This document shows, one piece after another, positions 49,663-59,000 of a stretch of DNA of 64,000 nucleotides. The DNA is from PALSA-1316 sp964499365. GTDB lineage: Bacteria > Nitrospirota > Thermodesulfovibrionia > Thermodesulfovibrionales > UBA6898. The notes under the pieces were generated by a model. That model did no database searches, was not told the origin of the DNA, and saw nothing but the letters and a program-made list of their open reading frames with translations. The translations under genes were made by a program, and so were the position numbers. The DNA lies in NCBI GenBank assembly GCA_964499365.1, contig CAZCKU010000003.1, forward strand, positions 207,488-271,487, written 5' to 3'. The number at the start of each line of letters is the position of its first letter. Position 1 is the first letter of the stretch.

Positions 49663-49972
49663 ACTTTTTTCCTTTGCACATCAGGAATTACGCAGAACCC
49701 TGATCATGTTCACCTCCTCTTTTTGCCATCCCCGGGTAGACGCTCAGTTTTTGTCTGAGCGAAACCGGATTGACCGTGAGCTCTGGCCGGACCGTTGAAC
49801 ATTGGCATTGACGGGTTCTCCGGCCATCCTTTGATAGTGTCGGCAACTGTCTCCTGCTTCGGGCAGACGCACCCCTTTCCCAAACATATAGAGTGATTCT
49901 GATATAATGGGTTGACTTCGGTTTTATGATCGTTGCCTTAGCCCAGGAGCATAAGAAAGAGCGTCCGAGATC
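49663..49972. other. Chromosomal spacer beside attR
   Basis: No full gene is seen. It has a 7-bp hairpin (CGCTCAG/CTGAGCG, 49741-49761), a strong minus-strand AGGAGG followed by an 8-codon frame (49707-49681), and TGATATAAT, an extended -10 candidate at 49910-49918, for the patatin gene. Confidence 0.45.
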
Positions 49973-51418
49973 ATGACAGAGAAAATGATGTCCTATGGAA
50001 TCACCGGCAGATGCAGGTACCGGGGCTGCAGCCATGCGGCGCACCTGCTTATGCTGACTGTATTCATGATGCTTCTCAGCGCTGGTTGCGCGCACTATCC
50101 GGTAAATCAGCCCCTCAAGGAATACAACCCTGATATAGGATACAGGGGCAAGAACATGAGGAACCCGGGCAAGTCAGACGACCTGCTCTTCTTCGTCAGT
50201 TTCTCGGGAGGCGGAACACGTGCCGCTGCATTGTCGTACGGCGTGCTTGAGGAAATGGCCAGGGCAGAAATTGTCCTGGACGGAAGGAAGCGGCGGCTTC
50301 TGGATGAAATGGACCTCATATCAGGGGTATCGGGAGGGAGTTTCACCGCCGCCTACTACGGTCTTTTTGGCGATCGCATTTTCCGGGATTTCGAATCCAG
50401 TTTTCTCAGGAAGAATATTCAGGGAGATCTTACTGCAAGAATATTCTTTAACCCTCTCAACTGGGTGCGGCTCCTTTCGCCCTATTTTGACCGCAGCGAC
50501 CTTGCAGCCGAATATTATGATACGCATATTTTTGAAGGCGGCACTTTTGGCGACATCGCCTCCGGAAAAGGTCCCATGATTATGATCAATGCCACGGATA
50601 TGACCTATGGCCTGCGCGTGGGTTTCTCGCAGGATATGTTTGACGTGATCTGCTCGGACCTGTCCCGTTTCCCCGTGGCAAGGGCAGTGACTGCTTCCTC
50701 TGCGGTCCCCCTGCTTCTCACCCCTGTTACTGTCAGAAATTATGCCGGCTCATGCAAGTACCGGATGCCTGAGGTCCTGCAGACCGTCTTCAAGGAACGT
50801 GAGCTTACCGAGCGGCAGTTTTTTCTTGCCAACAACATTGAACCGTATCTCGATGCCGGAAAAAAGCCGTATCTGCACCTGCTCGATGGCGGGATTTCGG
50901 ACAATCTGGGCCTGAGGGCTATTCTGGACCGGATCATCTTCAGGGGCGACTACTGGAAGACCGTGAAGGGAACGCACCACGAAAACGTGCATAAAGTGGT
51001 CTTTCTCGTGGTGAATGCCGAGACACAACCGGACTCCTTCTGGGACAGGGTCGAAGAGCCCCCTGCCTTTGCCGCCATGCTGGAATCCTATTCATCCATA
51101 GCGATTGAACGCTACAATGTAGAAACCCTGGCATTGCTGAAGGATAGCCTGAAGACCTGGGCCGGGCAGGTCCGGACGCAGCGGTGCCCTGCAGGAGAAA
51201 TATCTTCTGGTCCCGGGTCCTGCGGCGATATACAGTTCTACGTCATCGAGGTCAAGTTTGACGCTCTCAGGGATGAAACCGAGCGCGACTATTTCAAGCG
51301 GCTTCCCACCTCATTCAGGCTGAGCAACGAGGAGGTGGACAAACTTCGCAATGCAGCCCGCAGCATACTTGCCGAGTCTCCGGAATTTCAGAGGCTGTTA
51401 AGAGATTTGAAGCAGTAA
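49973..51418 (+). CDS. Patatin-like phospholipase lipoprotein
   Basis: A 481-aa protein. A lipoprotein signal (LTVFMMLLSAGC, Cys near residue 39) is followed by a patatin domain: oxyanion FSGGGTRAAA near 77, nucleophile elbow GVSGGS near 117 and the catalytic Asp in LLDGGISDN near 305. Patatins are acyl hydrolases. A start at the later Met codons (49985 or 49988) would shorten the n-region. Lipid anchoring on the envelope is inferred from the signal. Confidence 0.88.
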   Translation: MTEKMMSYGITGRCRYRGCSHAAHLLMLTVFMMLLSAGCAHYPVNQPLKEYNPDIGYRGKNMRNPGKSDDLLFFVSFSGGGTRAAALSYGVLEEMARAEIVLDGRKRRLLDEMDLISGVSGGSFTAAYYGLFGDRIFRDFESSFLRKNIQGDLTARIFFNPLNWVRLLSPYFDRSDLAAEYYDTHIFEGGTFGDIASGKGPMIMINATDMTYGLRVGFSQDMFDVICSDLSRFPVARAVTASSAVPLLLTPVTVRNYAGSCKYRMPEVLQTVFKERELTERQFFLANNIEPYLDAGKKPYLHLLDGGISDNLGLRAILDRIIFRGDYWKTVKGTHHENVHKVVFLVVNAETQPDSFWDRVEEPPAFAAMLESYSSIAIERYNVETLALLKDSLKTWAGQVRTQRCPAGEISSGPGSCGDIQFYVIEVKFDALRDETERDYFKRLPTSFRLSNEEVDKLRNAARSILAESPEFQRLLRDLKQ

Positions 51419-51551
51419 GAGCGGGAGGCTGTTCCCTTGTTATCCGCGCCATGCAGGCTTTATTGACGTATTCTGCAACCGCAGACACTGCCTTTGTGTC
51501 CTTGTGATACTATAGGCCAGCATGGAGATGGGCAGAGCAGGCTGACAGTTC

Positions 51552-51971
51552 ATGGAAAAGAAAATACATATACAAGTCGCATGCGCGATTATCGAGGGCA
51601 GGGGGAAGGTGCTCTGCACGCAGCGCAGCGCGACGATGAGCCTGCCGCTGAAATGGGAGTTCCCGGGAGGGAAGATCGATGAGGGCGAAAGCCCGGAGGC
51701 CTGTCTCAGGCGTGAGTTGCAAGAAGAACTCGGGATAGAGGCCTCTGTCGGTGAGGCACTGACGGTGACAACCCACACGTACACCCTGTTTTCTGTGACA
51801 CTCTATCCCTTTATCTGTGAAATCAGATCAGGCGAAATAACGCTGCATGAGCACCACGCAATGGTCTGGCTGCCGCCGGAGGAGCTGCACACACTCGATT
51901 GGGCCGAGGCTGACCTGCCAATCATCAGGGAGTACCAGACCAGGTGCAGGGCGGATAAGAAGGCACCCTGA
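51552..51971 (+). CDS. Nudix hydrolase (MutT-like)
   Basis: A 139-aa protein with the full Nudix box GGKIDEGESPEACLRRELQE-E-L in the form GX5EX7REUXEEXGU near residues 38-60. The start VACAIIEGRGKVLCTQRS and the closing WLPPEEL are typical of MutT-like 8-oxo-dGTP diphosphatases and their DNA mismatch relatives. Substrate is probable, not shown. It is on its own, with a 36-base gap to the convergent Nfu gene. Confidence 0.9.
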   Translation: MEKKIHIQVACAIIEGRGKVLCTQRSATMSLPLKWEFPGGKIDEGESPEACLRRELQEELGIEASVGEALTVTTHTYTLFSVTLYPFICEIRSGEITLHEHHAMVWLPPEELHTLDWAEADLPIIREYQTRCRADKKAP

Positions 51972-52007
51972 ACCCGGGGCAGAAGGGAATACGCCTCCGA
52001 GCTATCG

Positions 52008-52232
52008 CTATACGGATTCTACGCGCACGTCGGGAAAACTTTTTTTCAGCTCAGCCTCGACACCGCCCTTCAGCGTCATCGTGGACATCGGGCAGCTTCC
52101 GCAGGCCCCGGTGAGTTTCACCCTGATAACATTGTCTTCGGTCACGTCCACGAGCTGAACGTTTCCTCCATCCCGCCGGAGAAAGGGCCTTACCCTGTCA
52201 AGGGCCTCTTCTATCTGTGTTCTATCGAGCAT
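52008..52232 (-). CDS. NifU-like C-terminal domain Fe-S scaffold (Nfu)
   Basis: A 74-aa protein made only of the Nfu domain: FLRRDGGNVQLVDV near residue 17 and the cluster-binding GACGSCPMSTMTLKGGVE near 41. The start at 52232 (MLDRTQIEEAL) has GGAGG 6 bases before it. Nfu proteins carry [4Fe-4S] clusters to target enzymes, which suits the many Fe-S proteins in this window. Confidence 0.9.
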   Translation of the reverse strand: MLDRTQIEEALDRVRPFLRRDGGNVQLVDVTEDNVIRVKLTGACGSCPMSTMTLKGGVEAELKKSFPDVRVESV

Positions 52233-52633
52233 ATCAAACCTCCACAATATAGTATGTAGCTTCATTGTATCTCTTTTTATACAGTATTGACATGATCTGC
52301 ATCATAAAAAAAAGCGCCGGGGAAACAGCGGAACGCCACGGAGGTACAGCACGGAGAGCATTCGCCTCAGGATCAGGTCAGGATATCGGCCAAGGCATCA
52401 GAATTCAAAAGGAGGGGACCAGTAATTCAGGTAGTTCCTGCATTTAATCCGGATGCGGCACCGGCTGCAGACATTGATGAATTTATAGCATTCATAGTGT
52501 ATGCACCATATCTTGTCCACCAGAGCCGCCCGGCCCTGGCCGTCAGCAGCCGTCATTATCAGAGCAGATCCATTCTCCATGCCCTGTATTATGACATGTA
52601 CCTATATGGCCGGATCAATACCAAAGGTTCAGC
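52233..52633. other. Intergenic region, possible small Cys-rich frame
   Basis: No clear gene. A 60-codon minus-strand frame (52580-52398) contains several Cys (WCIHYECYKF, VCSRCRIRIKC) and a weak AGGG site, but no family or coding signal convinces me. Confidence 0.3.
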
Positions 52634-52780
52634 TCATGCAGCAGGAGCCGTCTCCGCGCCATCTGCGACGCCAGGAACCCCTTCCTCCGGCTTCTGCCGC
52701 GGGGCTGCAAGGGACTCGATGATACCGGCAATGACCGCAATTCCCATAATCCCGGCAAGCAAACAGATTCTGTATCTCAT
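52634..52780 (-). CDS. Possible 48-aa single-pass membrane protein
   Basis: A short frame MRYRICLLAGIMGIAVIAGI with a clear N-terminal hydrophobic helix, a SLAAP signal-peptidase-like site and a Pro/Glu/Ala tail. No good ribosome site is seen. It could be a small exported or membrane peptide; the call is uncertain. Confidence 0.4.
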   Translation of the reverse strand: MRYRICLLAGIMGIAVIAGIIESLAAPRQKPEEGVPGVADGAETAPAA

Positions 52781-52878
52781 GACTTCATGGTACCAGCTTG
52801 CGGCTGTGAGGTCAACCCAATGACCCCTTCAATGGTATAATATACGTCGCAAAGCAATGCCGTCAGGAGGGATCGACC

Positions 52879-53085
52879 ATGAAAAAAACATTTGCCGTAA
52901 TGCTGCTCTGCATGCTTGCAGCCTGCGCTGACAAAGCCGCCGAGATATACGAAACTGCCCGGTTCGAGGAGCTGCAGAACAACAGGGAGCACGCTGCAAA
53001 GCTTTACAGGGAAATCATCGAAAAACATCCTGATTCTGCGGAGGCAAAAGAGGCTGCAAAACGTCTCAGCGAACTCGGGAAATAG
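52879..53085 (+). CDS. Small TPR-like lipoprotein
   Basis: A 68-aa protein with a lipoprotein signal (MLLCMLAAC, Cys near residue 16) and one TPR-like helix pair (NNREHAAKLYREIIEKHPDS). GGAGG lies 7 bases before the ATG, and a perfect TATAAT is at 52836-52841. It looks like a fragment-sized relative of BamD/YbgF-type repeat proteins. Its partner is unknown. Confidence 0.65.
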   Translation: MKKTFAVMLLCMLAACADKAAEIYETARFEELQNNREHAAKLYREIIEKHPDSAEAKEAAKRLSELGK

Positions 53086-53210
53086 GTTGGCCTGTGCTGA
53101 TGCAGCGCCGGCGTCCGGCGACAGGCAGCAGGCATGGGAATTCCGAAAGGACCGGCTGCGGTATATTCTGGAGCGCTGACGAGACAACCTGTTGATTTCA
53201 AGGAAGAAAA

Positions 53211-53293
53211 TGGTGCCGAAGGCGGGACTCGAACCCGCATGGTCGCCCACACGCCCCTCAAACGTGCGTGTCTACCAGTTCCACCACTTCGGC
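53211..53293 (-). tRNA. tRNA-Leu(GAG)
   Basis: An 83-base class II tRNA with CCA. Acceptor GCCGAAG pairs with CTTCGGC, the anticodon stem CACGT/GCGTG holds loop TTGAGGG with anticodon GAG (codons CUC/CUU), and a variable arm and GTTCGAGTC T-arm are present. Confidence 0.96.
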
Positions 53294-53373
53294 ACTGTGA
53301 GGTGAGTAGAATATTACTATAATTTTGCCGGAGTTTGCAAGCTGTGGGGGGGAAAAATATATTGGCAGGATGG

Positions 53374-53397
53374 GGGCGCCTGAAAAACAGGCACCCC
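53374..53397 (-). terminator. Hairpin after the ferredoxin gene
   Basis: An 11-bp stem with one mismatch (GGGGGCGCCTG / CAGGCACCCCC) and loop AAAAA lies 16 bases downstream of the minus-strand ferredoxin gene. No adjacent T-run, so termination may be weak. Confidence 0.45.
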
Positions 53398-53412
53398 CGC
53401 AATGCTTAAAAA

Positions 53413-54165
53413 TCAACTGACACTCTGGAGTTTCGGAATGAGGGGGGTCATTCCCTCGCTCAGAATATCGCCCTTAATGCCGATGATGACCTCGCTATAG
53501 GGAATATCCTTGCCCGATGCCTCGATAGCCTTCTTGGCCACAAAGGAGAGCCCGCCGCAGCAGGGGACTTCCATTCTCACAACCGTAAGGCTCTTGATGG
53601 TGTTTGCCCGGAACATTTCAGTAAGTTTTTCCAAATAGGCCTGTGCATCATCAAGCTTCGGGCATCCGATGACCAGCTTTTTCCCTTTAATGAACCTGCC
53701 GTGGAAATTGGTAGCTGAAAAAGCGGTGCAATCCGCTGCCAGCAGGAGATCGGCATTGTTCAGATACGGGGCGGTGGTCGCAATAAGCTTCAGCTGCACC
53801 GGCCAGTTCGTCAGTTCAGGGGTCTCGGCTGCCCCCTGGCTGACTGTCTGCTTCTCAGTCTTCTCCGAAAAATCGACCGGCTTTGTTCCCGGACATCCGC
53901 AGGGTGTCTCTGCCATCTTCTTTGTCTCCTTGATATGAATTTCTGTAGCGGCCTCATCAAAGGGCGCTGCCTCCCGCTGCACAACCTTCAGTGCCCCTGT
54001 CGGACAGGCACCGAGACAGGCACCAAGCCCGTCACAGTAAATCTCTTTGACAAGTTTCGCCTTGCCGTTGACAATCTGCAGGGCTGCCTCGGCACAGTCC
54101 GTCACACAGTTGCCGCACCCGTCGCATTTTGACTCGTCGATCTCGATAATATTTCTTAAAGCCAT
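53413..54165 (-). CDS. Two-[4Fe-4S] ferredoxin-type protein with C-terminal domain
   Basis: A 250-aa cytoplasmic protein. The N-terminal ferredoxin domain has CDGCGNCVTDC near residue 14 and CDGLGACLGACPTG near 44. A Cys-rich hinge TPCGCPGT near 87 and a C-terminal domain (about 130-245) with ADCTAFS, IGCPKLDD and VPCCGG follow, as in ferredoxin proteins of anaerobes. The start at 54165 has GGAGG 5 bases before it. An FNR-like site is positioned upstream. Redox role is firm; partner enzyme is unknown. Confidence 0.82.
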   Translation of the reverse strand: MALRNIIEIDESKCDGCGNCVTDCAEAALQIVNGKAKLVKEIYCDGLGACLGACPTGALKVVQREAAPFDEAATEIHIKETKKMAETPCGCPGTKPVDFSEKTEKQTVSQGAAETPELTNWPVQLKLIATTAPYLNNADLLLAADCTAFSATNFHGRFIKGKKLVIGCPKLDDAQAYLEKLTEMFRANTIKSLTVVRMEVPCCGGLSFVAKKAIEASGKDIPYSEVIIGIKGDILSEGMTPLIPKLQSVS

Positions 54166-54194
54166 GGTAACCTCCGTTTCATGTTCTTGATAAA

Positions 54195-54200
54195 AGTATA
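54195..54200 (-). promoter_or_regulatory. Candidate -10 element of the ferredoxin gene
   Basis: TATACT on the minus strand gives an expected transcript start near 54188, 23 bases before the ATG. Confidence 0.5.
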
Positions 54201-54223
54201 AATGATTTACCCAGCCGGCGGTA

Positions 54224-54235
54224 TGATATAGATCA
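54224..54235. promoter_or_regulatory. CRP/FNR-family operator
   Basis: TGATATAGATCA is a 4+4+4 palindrome matching the core TGAT-N4-ATCA of FNR/NnrR-type sites. Its centre (54229.5) is about 41.5 bases upstream of the predicted start at 54188, the classic activator position for such a promoter. Anaerobic control of the ferredoxin gene is inferred. Confidence 0.55.
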
Positions 54236-54290
54236 CCATGCCGGACTGAACCATTGGCACCGTTGATTACCCTGATGCTATAATGAATGC

Positions 54291-54509
54291 ATGAAATGCC
54301 ATTCAGATAATCATGATCAGGACAACCATCCCTGCAGCGGGGAAAAGGCCTTTCTCTCGCGGACCGCTGAGGAGATCGACAGGATCTATTCGGAAGAGTT
54401 CGACAGGCTCCGCAATGAGCTGATCGGCCAGGGGATCGACGTGACTCAGGGAGAAGGGCTGAAGACCTTCGTCCGCGCCGTAAGAAAGCTCAACGAACGC
54501 TTCAGGTAG
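54291..54509 (+). CDS. Small hypothetical protein
   Basis: A 72-aa helical protein (AEEIDRIYSEEFDRLRNELI) with His and Cys near the start (MKCHSDNHDQDNHPC) that may bind metal. A perfect TATAAT (54279-54284) lies only 6 bases before the ATG, so the message would be leaderless or start at a later codon. No family is recognised. Confidence 0.5.
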   Translation: MKCHSDNHDQDNHPCSGEKAFLSRTAEEIDRIYSEEFDRLRNELIGQGIDVTQGEGLKTFVRAVRKLNERFR

Positions 54510-54524
54510 TTTCCTGCTTTGCTC

Positions 54525-55031
54525 ATGGACATCCTTGAGATCATCACAACACGGCGGAGCATCCGGAAGTTCGGACCTGAACCGGTCTCCCCGGAGTTGA
54601 TCGAGAGAATCCTTGAGGCGGGACGGTGGGCACCGTCGGGGTTAAACAATCAGCCGTGGCGCTTTGCTGTCATATCCAACAGGAGCACGATCTCCGCAGT
54701 ATCCAGGCTCACCCATTATACGAAGGTAGTTGCTGCAAGCCAGGTACTCATCCCCGTTTTTCTCGATATCGAAAAGAGCTATCACCGCGAAAAGGATATC
54801 CAGGCAATAGGGGCGTGCCTCCAGAACATGCTCCTTGAGGCTCATGCACTGGGACTGGGCGCGGTATGGCTGGGGGAGATCATTAAGAGCGATCGGGAGA
54901 TTCGTGAACTGCTCGGACTTGCCGGTTCGCTCGAACTGATGGCCGTGCTTGCGGTCGGATTTCCTGACGAACAGCCCCGGCCGGCAAAGAGAAAAAACCT
55001 GAAGGAACTTATCATTTTTCAGGATCAATAA
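54525..55031 (+). CDS. Nitroreductase-family flavoprotein
   Basis: A 168-aa FMN-dependent oxidoreductase. The FMN site is in TRRSIRKFGPEPVSPELI, GRWAPSGLNNQPWRF near residue 36 and the late GAVWLGEI near 117. The ATG at 54525 is preferred to a TTG two codons earlier. The physiological substrate is unknown. Its stop directly abuts the convergent radical SAM gene stop. Confidence 0.88.
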   Translation: MDILEIITTRRSIRKFGPEPVSPELIERILEAGRWAPSGLNNQPWRFAVISNRSTISAVSRLTHYTKVVAASQVLIPVFLDIEKSYHREKDIQAIGACLQNMLLEAHALGLGAVWLGEIIKSDREIRELLGLAGSLELMAVLAVGFPDEQPRPAKRKNLKELIIFQDQ

Positions 55032-55958
55032 TCAGCTGTTAACGGCCGCAAGGTCAAATTTCTTCCCCTGCCAGGACTGCCTGAGTTCCAGGTGCCTTTC
55101 TATATCCTGCAGTATCTGATGCCTGTTTCTGCCCCACTCGGGTGCGATCAGTATGGCGTCAGGGGCGGTTGCATAGAGCCTCTGAAAAACGATCTCCGGA
55201 GAAGTCCGTTCGATAAAGTCAACTATAAAGTCCAGGTATTCACGGTACTCAAACGTATGAAACGGGTGCTCCTGATACATGGCGGCTAGCGGCGTCTCCC
55301 TGACGATCTGGAGCTGGTGGACTTTCAGGAACTGCACCGGCAGCCTCGAGATGGTATCGGCCATGGCAAGCGTCTCCTCCCTTGACTCGGTCGGGAACCC
55401 GGCAATGAGGTGCGCCCCGATGGCGATATTTCTGTCCCTCGTCATTTCGAGAGCATCGAGAAAGGCCTGATAATTATGGCCGCGGTTTATATACTCGAGA
55501 CTTCTGTCGTAGATCGACTGCAGGCCGTATTCAATCAGAATGTAGTATCGGGAGGCAAGCTCCTGCAGCATCGCAATCTTCTCCTCATCCACCGCATCAG
55601 GCCGGGTGCCGATGGCAAGGCCAAGCACGTCGGGATGGTCCAGGGCCTCGTTATACATCTTTTCCAGCTCAGACACCGGTGCGTAGGTATTGGTATAGGC
55701 CTGAAAGTAGACAAGAAATTTACCGGCCTTGTATCGCTTTTTCACATGACCGATGCCCGACTGCACCTGCTCGCTTATCGAAAGCGACGGCTTGCAGGAG
55801 TTCGGCCGGAAGCTGTCGTTGTTGCAGTAGATGCAGCCCGTAACCCCCAGCGTACCGTCCCGGTTCGGACAGGTAAATCCGGCGTCCACATTGACTTTAT
55901 AGACTCTTGTCCCGAATTGTTTTTTCATGAAGGGACCGAAGGAGTTATAGCGCTGCAT
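55032..55958 (-). CDS. Radical SAM protein of the TIGR01212/YhcC family
   Basis: A 308-aa radical SAM protein. The cluster motif is CPNRDGTLGVTGCIYC near residues 30-45 (CX14-type spacing CX11CX2C, typical of this family). FQAYTNTYAPV near 92, EYGLQSIYDRS near 145 and GAHLIAGFPTESREET near 182 are family marks. The reaction is not established; some relatives modify tRNA. It is monocistronic here. Confidence 0.85.
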   Translation of the reverse strand: MQRYNSFGPFMKKQFGTRVYKVNVDAGFTCPNRDGTLGVTGCIYCNNDSFRPNSCKPSLSISEQVQSGIGHVKKRYKAGKFLVYFQAYTNTYAPVSELEKMYNEALDHPDVLGLAIGTRPDAVDEEKIAMLQELASRYYILIEYGLQSIYDRSLEYINRGHNYQAFLDALEMTRDRNIAIGAHLIAGFPTESREETLAMADTISRLPVQFLKVHQLQIVRETPLAAMYQEHPFHTFEYREYLDFIVDFIERTSPEIVFQRLYATAPDAILIAPEWGRNRHQILQDIERHLELRQSWQGKKFDLAAVNS

Positions 55959-56023
55959 GTTTAATTATCGATGTTCGGTCGCCGGCATGTCAAATGAGAG
56001 GGGTGGGACGAAGGGAAAAAGTA

Positions 56024-56045
56024 AGGCGGGGCATTCGCCCCGCCT
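56024..56045 (-). terminator. Intrinsic terminator of the repeat-protein gene
   Basis: A perfect 9-bp stem (AGGCGGGGC / GCCCCGCCT) with loop GAAT on the minus strand lies 17 bases after the gene end at 56062 and is followed by TTACTTTTT. Confidence 0.85.
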
Positions 56046-56061
56046 CCAGAAAAACTAAGCC

Positions 56062-59000
56062 TTATTTCAGTTGCCAGCCGAGCCTCGCGGCTGTTGCCTC
56101 GTTAAGCGTGCCATCCTGATTAAGAATACCATTGGAAATAAGCAGTGTGCGCATTGCCGCCAGCGTCATGTCGGAGGTGTTGGAGTAGCGTTTCTCGAAC
56201 TCCTCCCTTGTTGCATTATCCGCAGTAAAATGGGTGTTCTTCTGGATTGGCTCGTGGGCCTCGAACCCTGCCCTCTTTGCGGTGATAAAGTAGTCAAAGG
56301 AATAACTGCCGTTGCCGGATGCGAGTTCGCCGACCTTGATAGCGTCGCGCGTAACCTCATAGGCGGCCAATCCCTTCGAGTCGAGGGATTTTGGCGTAAG
56401 CTGGACTGTAATCCCCGCGCTTCCGGCAACGACCCTGAAAGACTCAGGCGTTTCGATCACCGCCCTGCCGTTGACCAGCGTTGCGGTGCCACGCAGGAAG
56501 ATGGCGTGTTCAGGTCCTTCGAAGAAGTTGTAGACTACTTCCTTGGAAGGATCTGAGGGATGAGGCTGAACAAACGAGCCGGACCCCTTGGTAATGGACC
56601 CGGTTATGTTGACATTACCCTCGAAGTAGCCGGCAAGGGGCGTGGCGTTTGTCGACTTGCCATGAATGGCGTAGCCGGTGCCGTTCGTCTCAGCGTGGAG
56701 GGCATGAGCCGAGCTGGCAGCGTTGGTGATCAAGAACAGACCGGCCTCACCTGTCCCTGCGGTTCCTGCGAAGATCGTAGCGGAAGCATTGCCAGAATAT
56801 GCTGTCGAGAACAACCCAGTCGAACCTGCCGCGCTATTATTGACGACATAAATCGTCGGAGGATTGCCAAGGACGCCATTATTTTCAAAATAACCTGCAG
56901 TGCCTATAACGCCTGAAGAGCCGGAGCTTACTGCGTGAATGGCGTAACCGCTGCCATTTGTCTCTGCGTGCAGGACGTGGGCCGTGCTGGATGAGTTAGT
57001 AATCGTAAACTTGGCTGCCTCGCCGGTACCACTGGTGGAAGCAAGCAAAGCGGCTGAAGTGCTGGCAGGGTTGGTTATCGCAAAAGACCCCGCGTTGCCA
57101 GTCGAGCTGCTACCGTAAACACCAACACTCGTGCCATTCCCGAGAACGCCGGTGACGCCTGTTCCAAGTACAGCGGCTGCGGCTGCACTGTTAGCAGATA
57201 TACCGGTGCCGGATGTGTTGACCGTTAGTGTCCCGGTCATCGTGTCGCCGCCGACGTTTACATAGGCTGCATCATGGTTGTGAGATGCGGCTGCAAAAGC
57301 GGTAGAATCCAGTCCGTCCAGCAGATCTGCGTCGAGAGTGGATGTTGTGCCATCGTTAGCGAGCACGATGGACATAACCTCGCTGTCACGGGTAATCGCA
57401 GCATCTATCCGGGCATCTGCCACGGTGCCGGTGGTGATGTCTGCTCCGGAATGAACATGCGCCGTCGGTGTGCCAGTAACGCCTGTCAGCCCCGAGCCAT
57501 CACCCACAAACCCGGTTGCTGTCACAGTCCCCGCGATGATCGCCTGTGTCTGGCCGTTGCCTATTCTTGTGATATTTGATTCTCCGGCAACGCCCTGAAC
57601 ATCATACCCGATATATATATTGTTGTTACCGGTTGTCTGGTTATATCCGGCATTAAAGCCTATAGCGGTGTTCTGGGAGCCGGTGGTGTTTTGCGTCAGG
57701 CTCGAAACACCACTTGCGGTATTGCTGCTCCCCGTCGTATTAAACCCCAGGCTTCCGACCCCTGCTGCCGTGTTATCGCTTCCGGATGTGTTCGATGTAA
57801 GACTGGCCCGTCCGAGTCCAGTATTTGTGCCGCCGGTCATGGTGAAATTGCCGGCATAGGCGCCGATGAAGGTATTCCACGGAACATTGCCCACTTGGGT
57901 CGGCCCGTATGCGTGAATAAACGGATTGCCGGCAATTTTTATCTGGCTCGTTGTTGCTGAAACTGGAGGAAACAGCAGATTGTCGGTTGAGATGTCCCCC
58001 GTTAACTTTGAACCCGCAAGCGAGGTGATCCAGGCAGGGTCAGCGTAGCTGCCGGTCGTATAGACGCCGTTCGTCACAGAAGACGCCGTAGTCGCCGTCG
58101 CGGCATTGCCCGAGATATCGGCGGTAATCGCGCTTGAGAAGGTCTTTGTACCTCCGATAATCTGGTTGCCTGTGAGGTCAACAAAGTTCTGAGTGCTCGA
58201 TCCGGTTCCGCCATTTGCTATCGGCAGGATACCGGTCACGTCCGTAGTGAGATCAACTGAGCCACCGCTGGAGGCAGCCGTCAGCCGGCCCTGTGCATCA
58301 ACGGTGATGTTTGCACGGGTGTAAGACCCTGCAGTAACCGCGGTGTTTGCAAGGCTGATCGTCCCGGTTGAGGTAATAGGACCACCGGTAAGACCGGTGC
58401 CGGTGCCGACGCTTGTTACAACGCCGCCGGTGATGTCTCCGACAGGATGCGTGTGCGCTGTCGGGGTGCCGGTAACCCCGGTCAGGCCGGAGCCGTCGCC
58501 CACAAACCCGGTTGCAGTCACAGTTCCCGCGATGATCGCCTGCGTCTGGCCATTGCCAATTCTGGTGACATTCGATTCACCGGCGACACCCATTACGCTT
58601 GCACCAATATAAATGTTGTTGCTTCCTGTTGTCTGGTTATAACCTGCATTGCTGCCAAGCGCTGTATTGGAGTTGCCGGAAATATTCGAAGCGAGACTCT
58701 GAAACCCGTGTGCTGTGTTGTTTGCGCCTGCAGTATTGACCAGGAGGCTGCTGACTCCGGTTGCTGTGTTCTGGAACCCTGTCGTGTTGAATGCCATGCT
58801 GCCGGAGCCGCTTGCTGTGTTGTAATAGCCGGTGGTGTTGGCAAGGAGACTATTGATTCCGCTTGCTGTGTTGTCGTTGCCTGTCATTGTCAGGTTGCCT
58901 GCATTATTACCGATGAACGTATTGGCTGTACCGAAAGAGTGAGCAAACCGATTACCCCCCAGCATTATCTGCCCCACTGTTGCCGTGGTGGCAGGAAGCA

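Noticed and set aside
49688..50095. 135-codon minus-strand frame beside attR
   Set aside because: It overlaps the well-supported patatin gene start and has low-complexity, non-protein-like composition; a better ribosome site in the area serves another frame.
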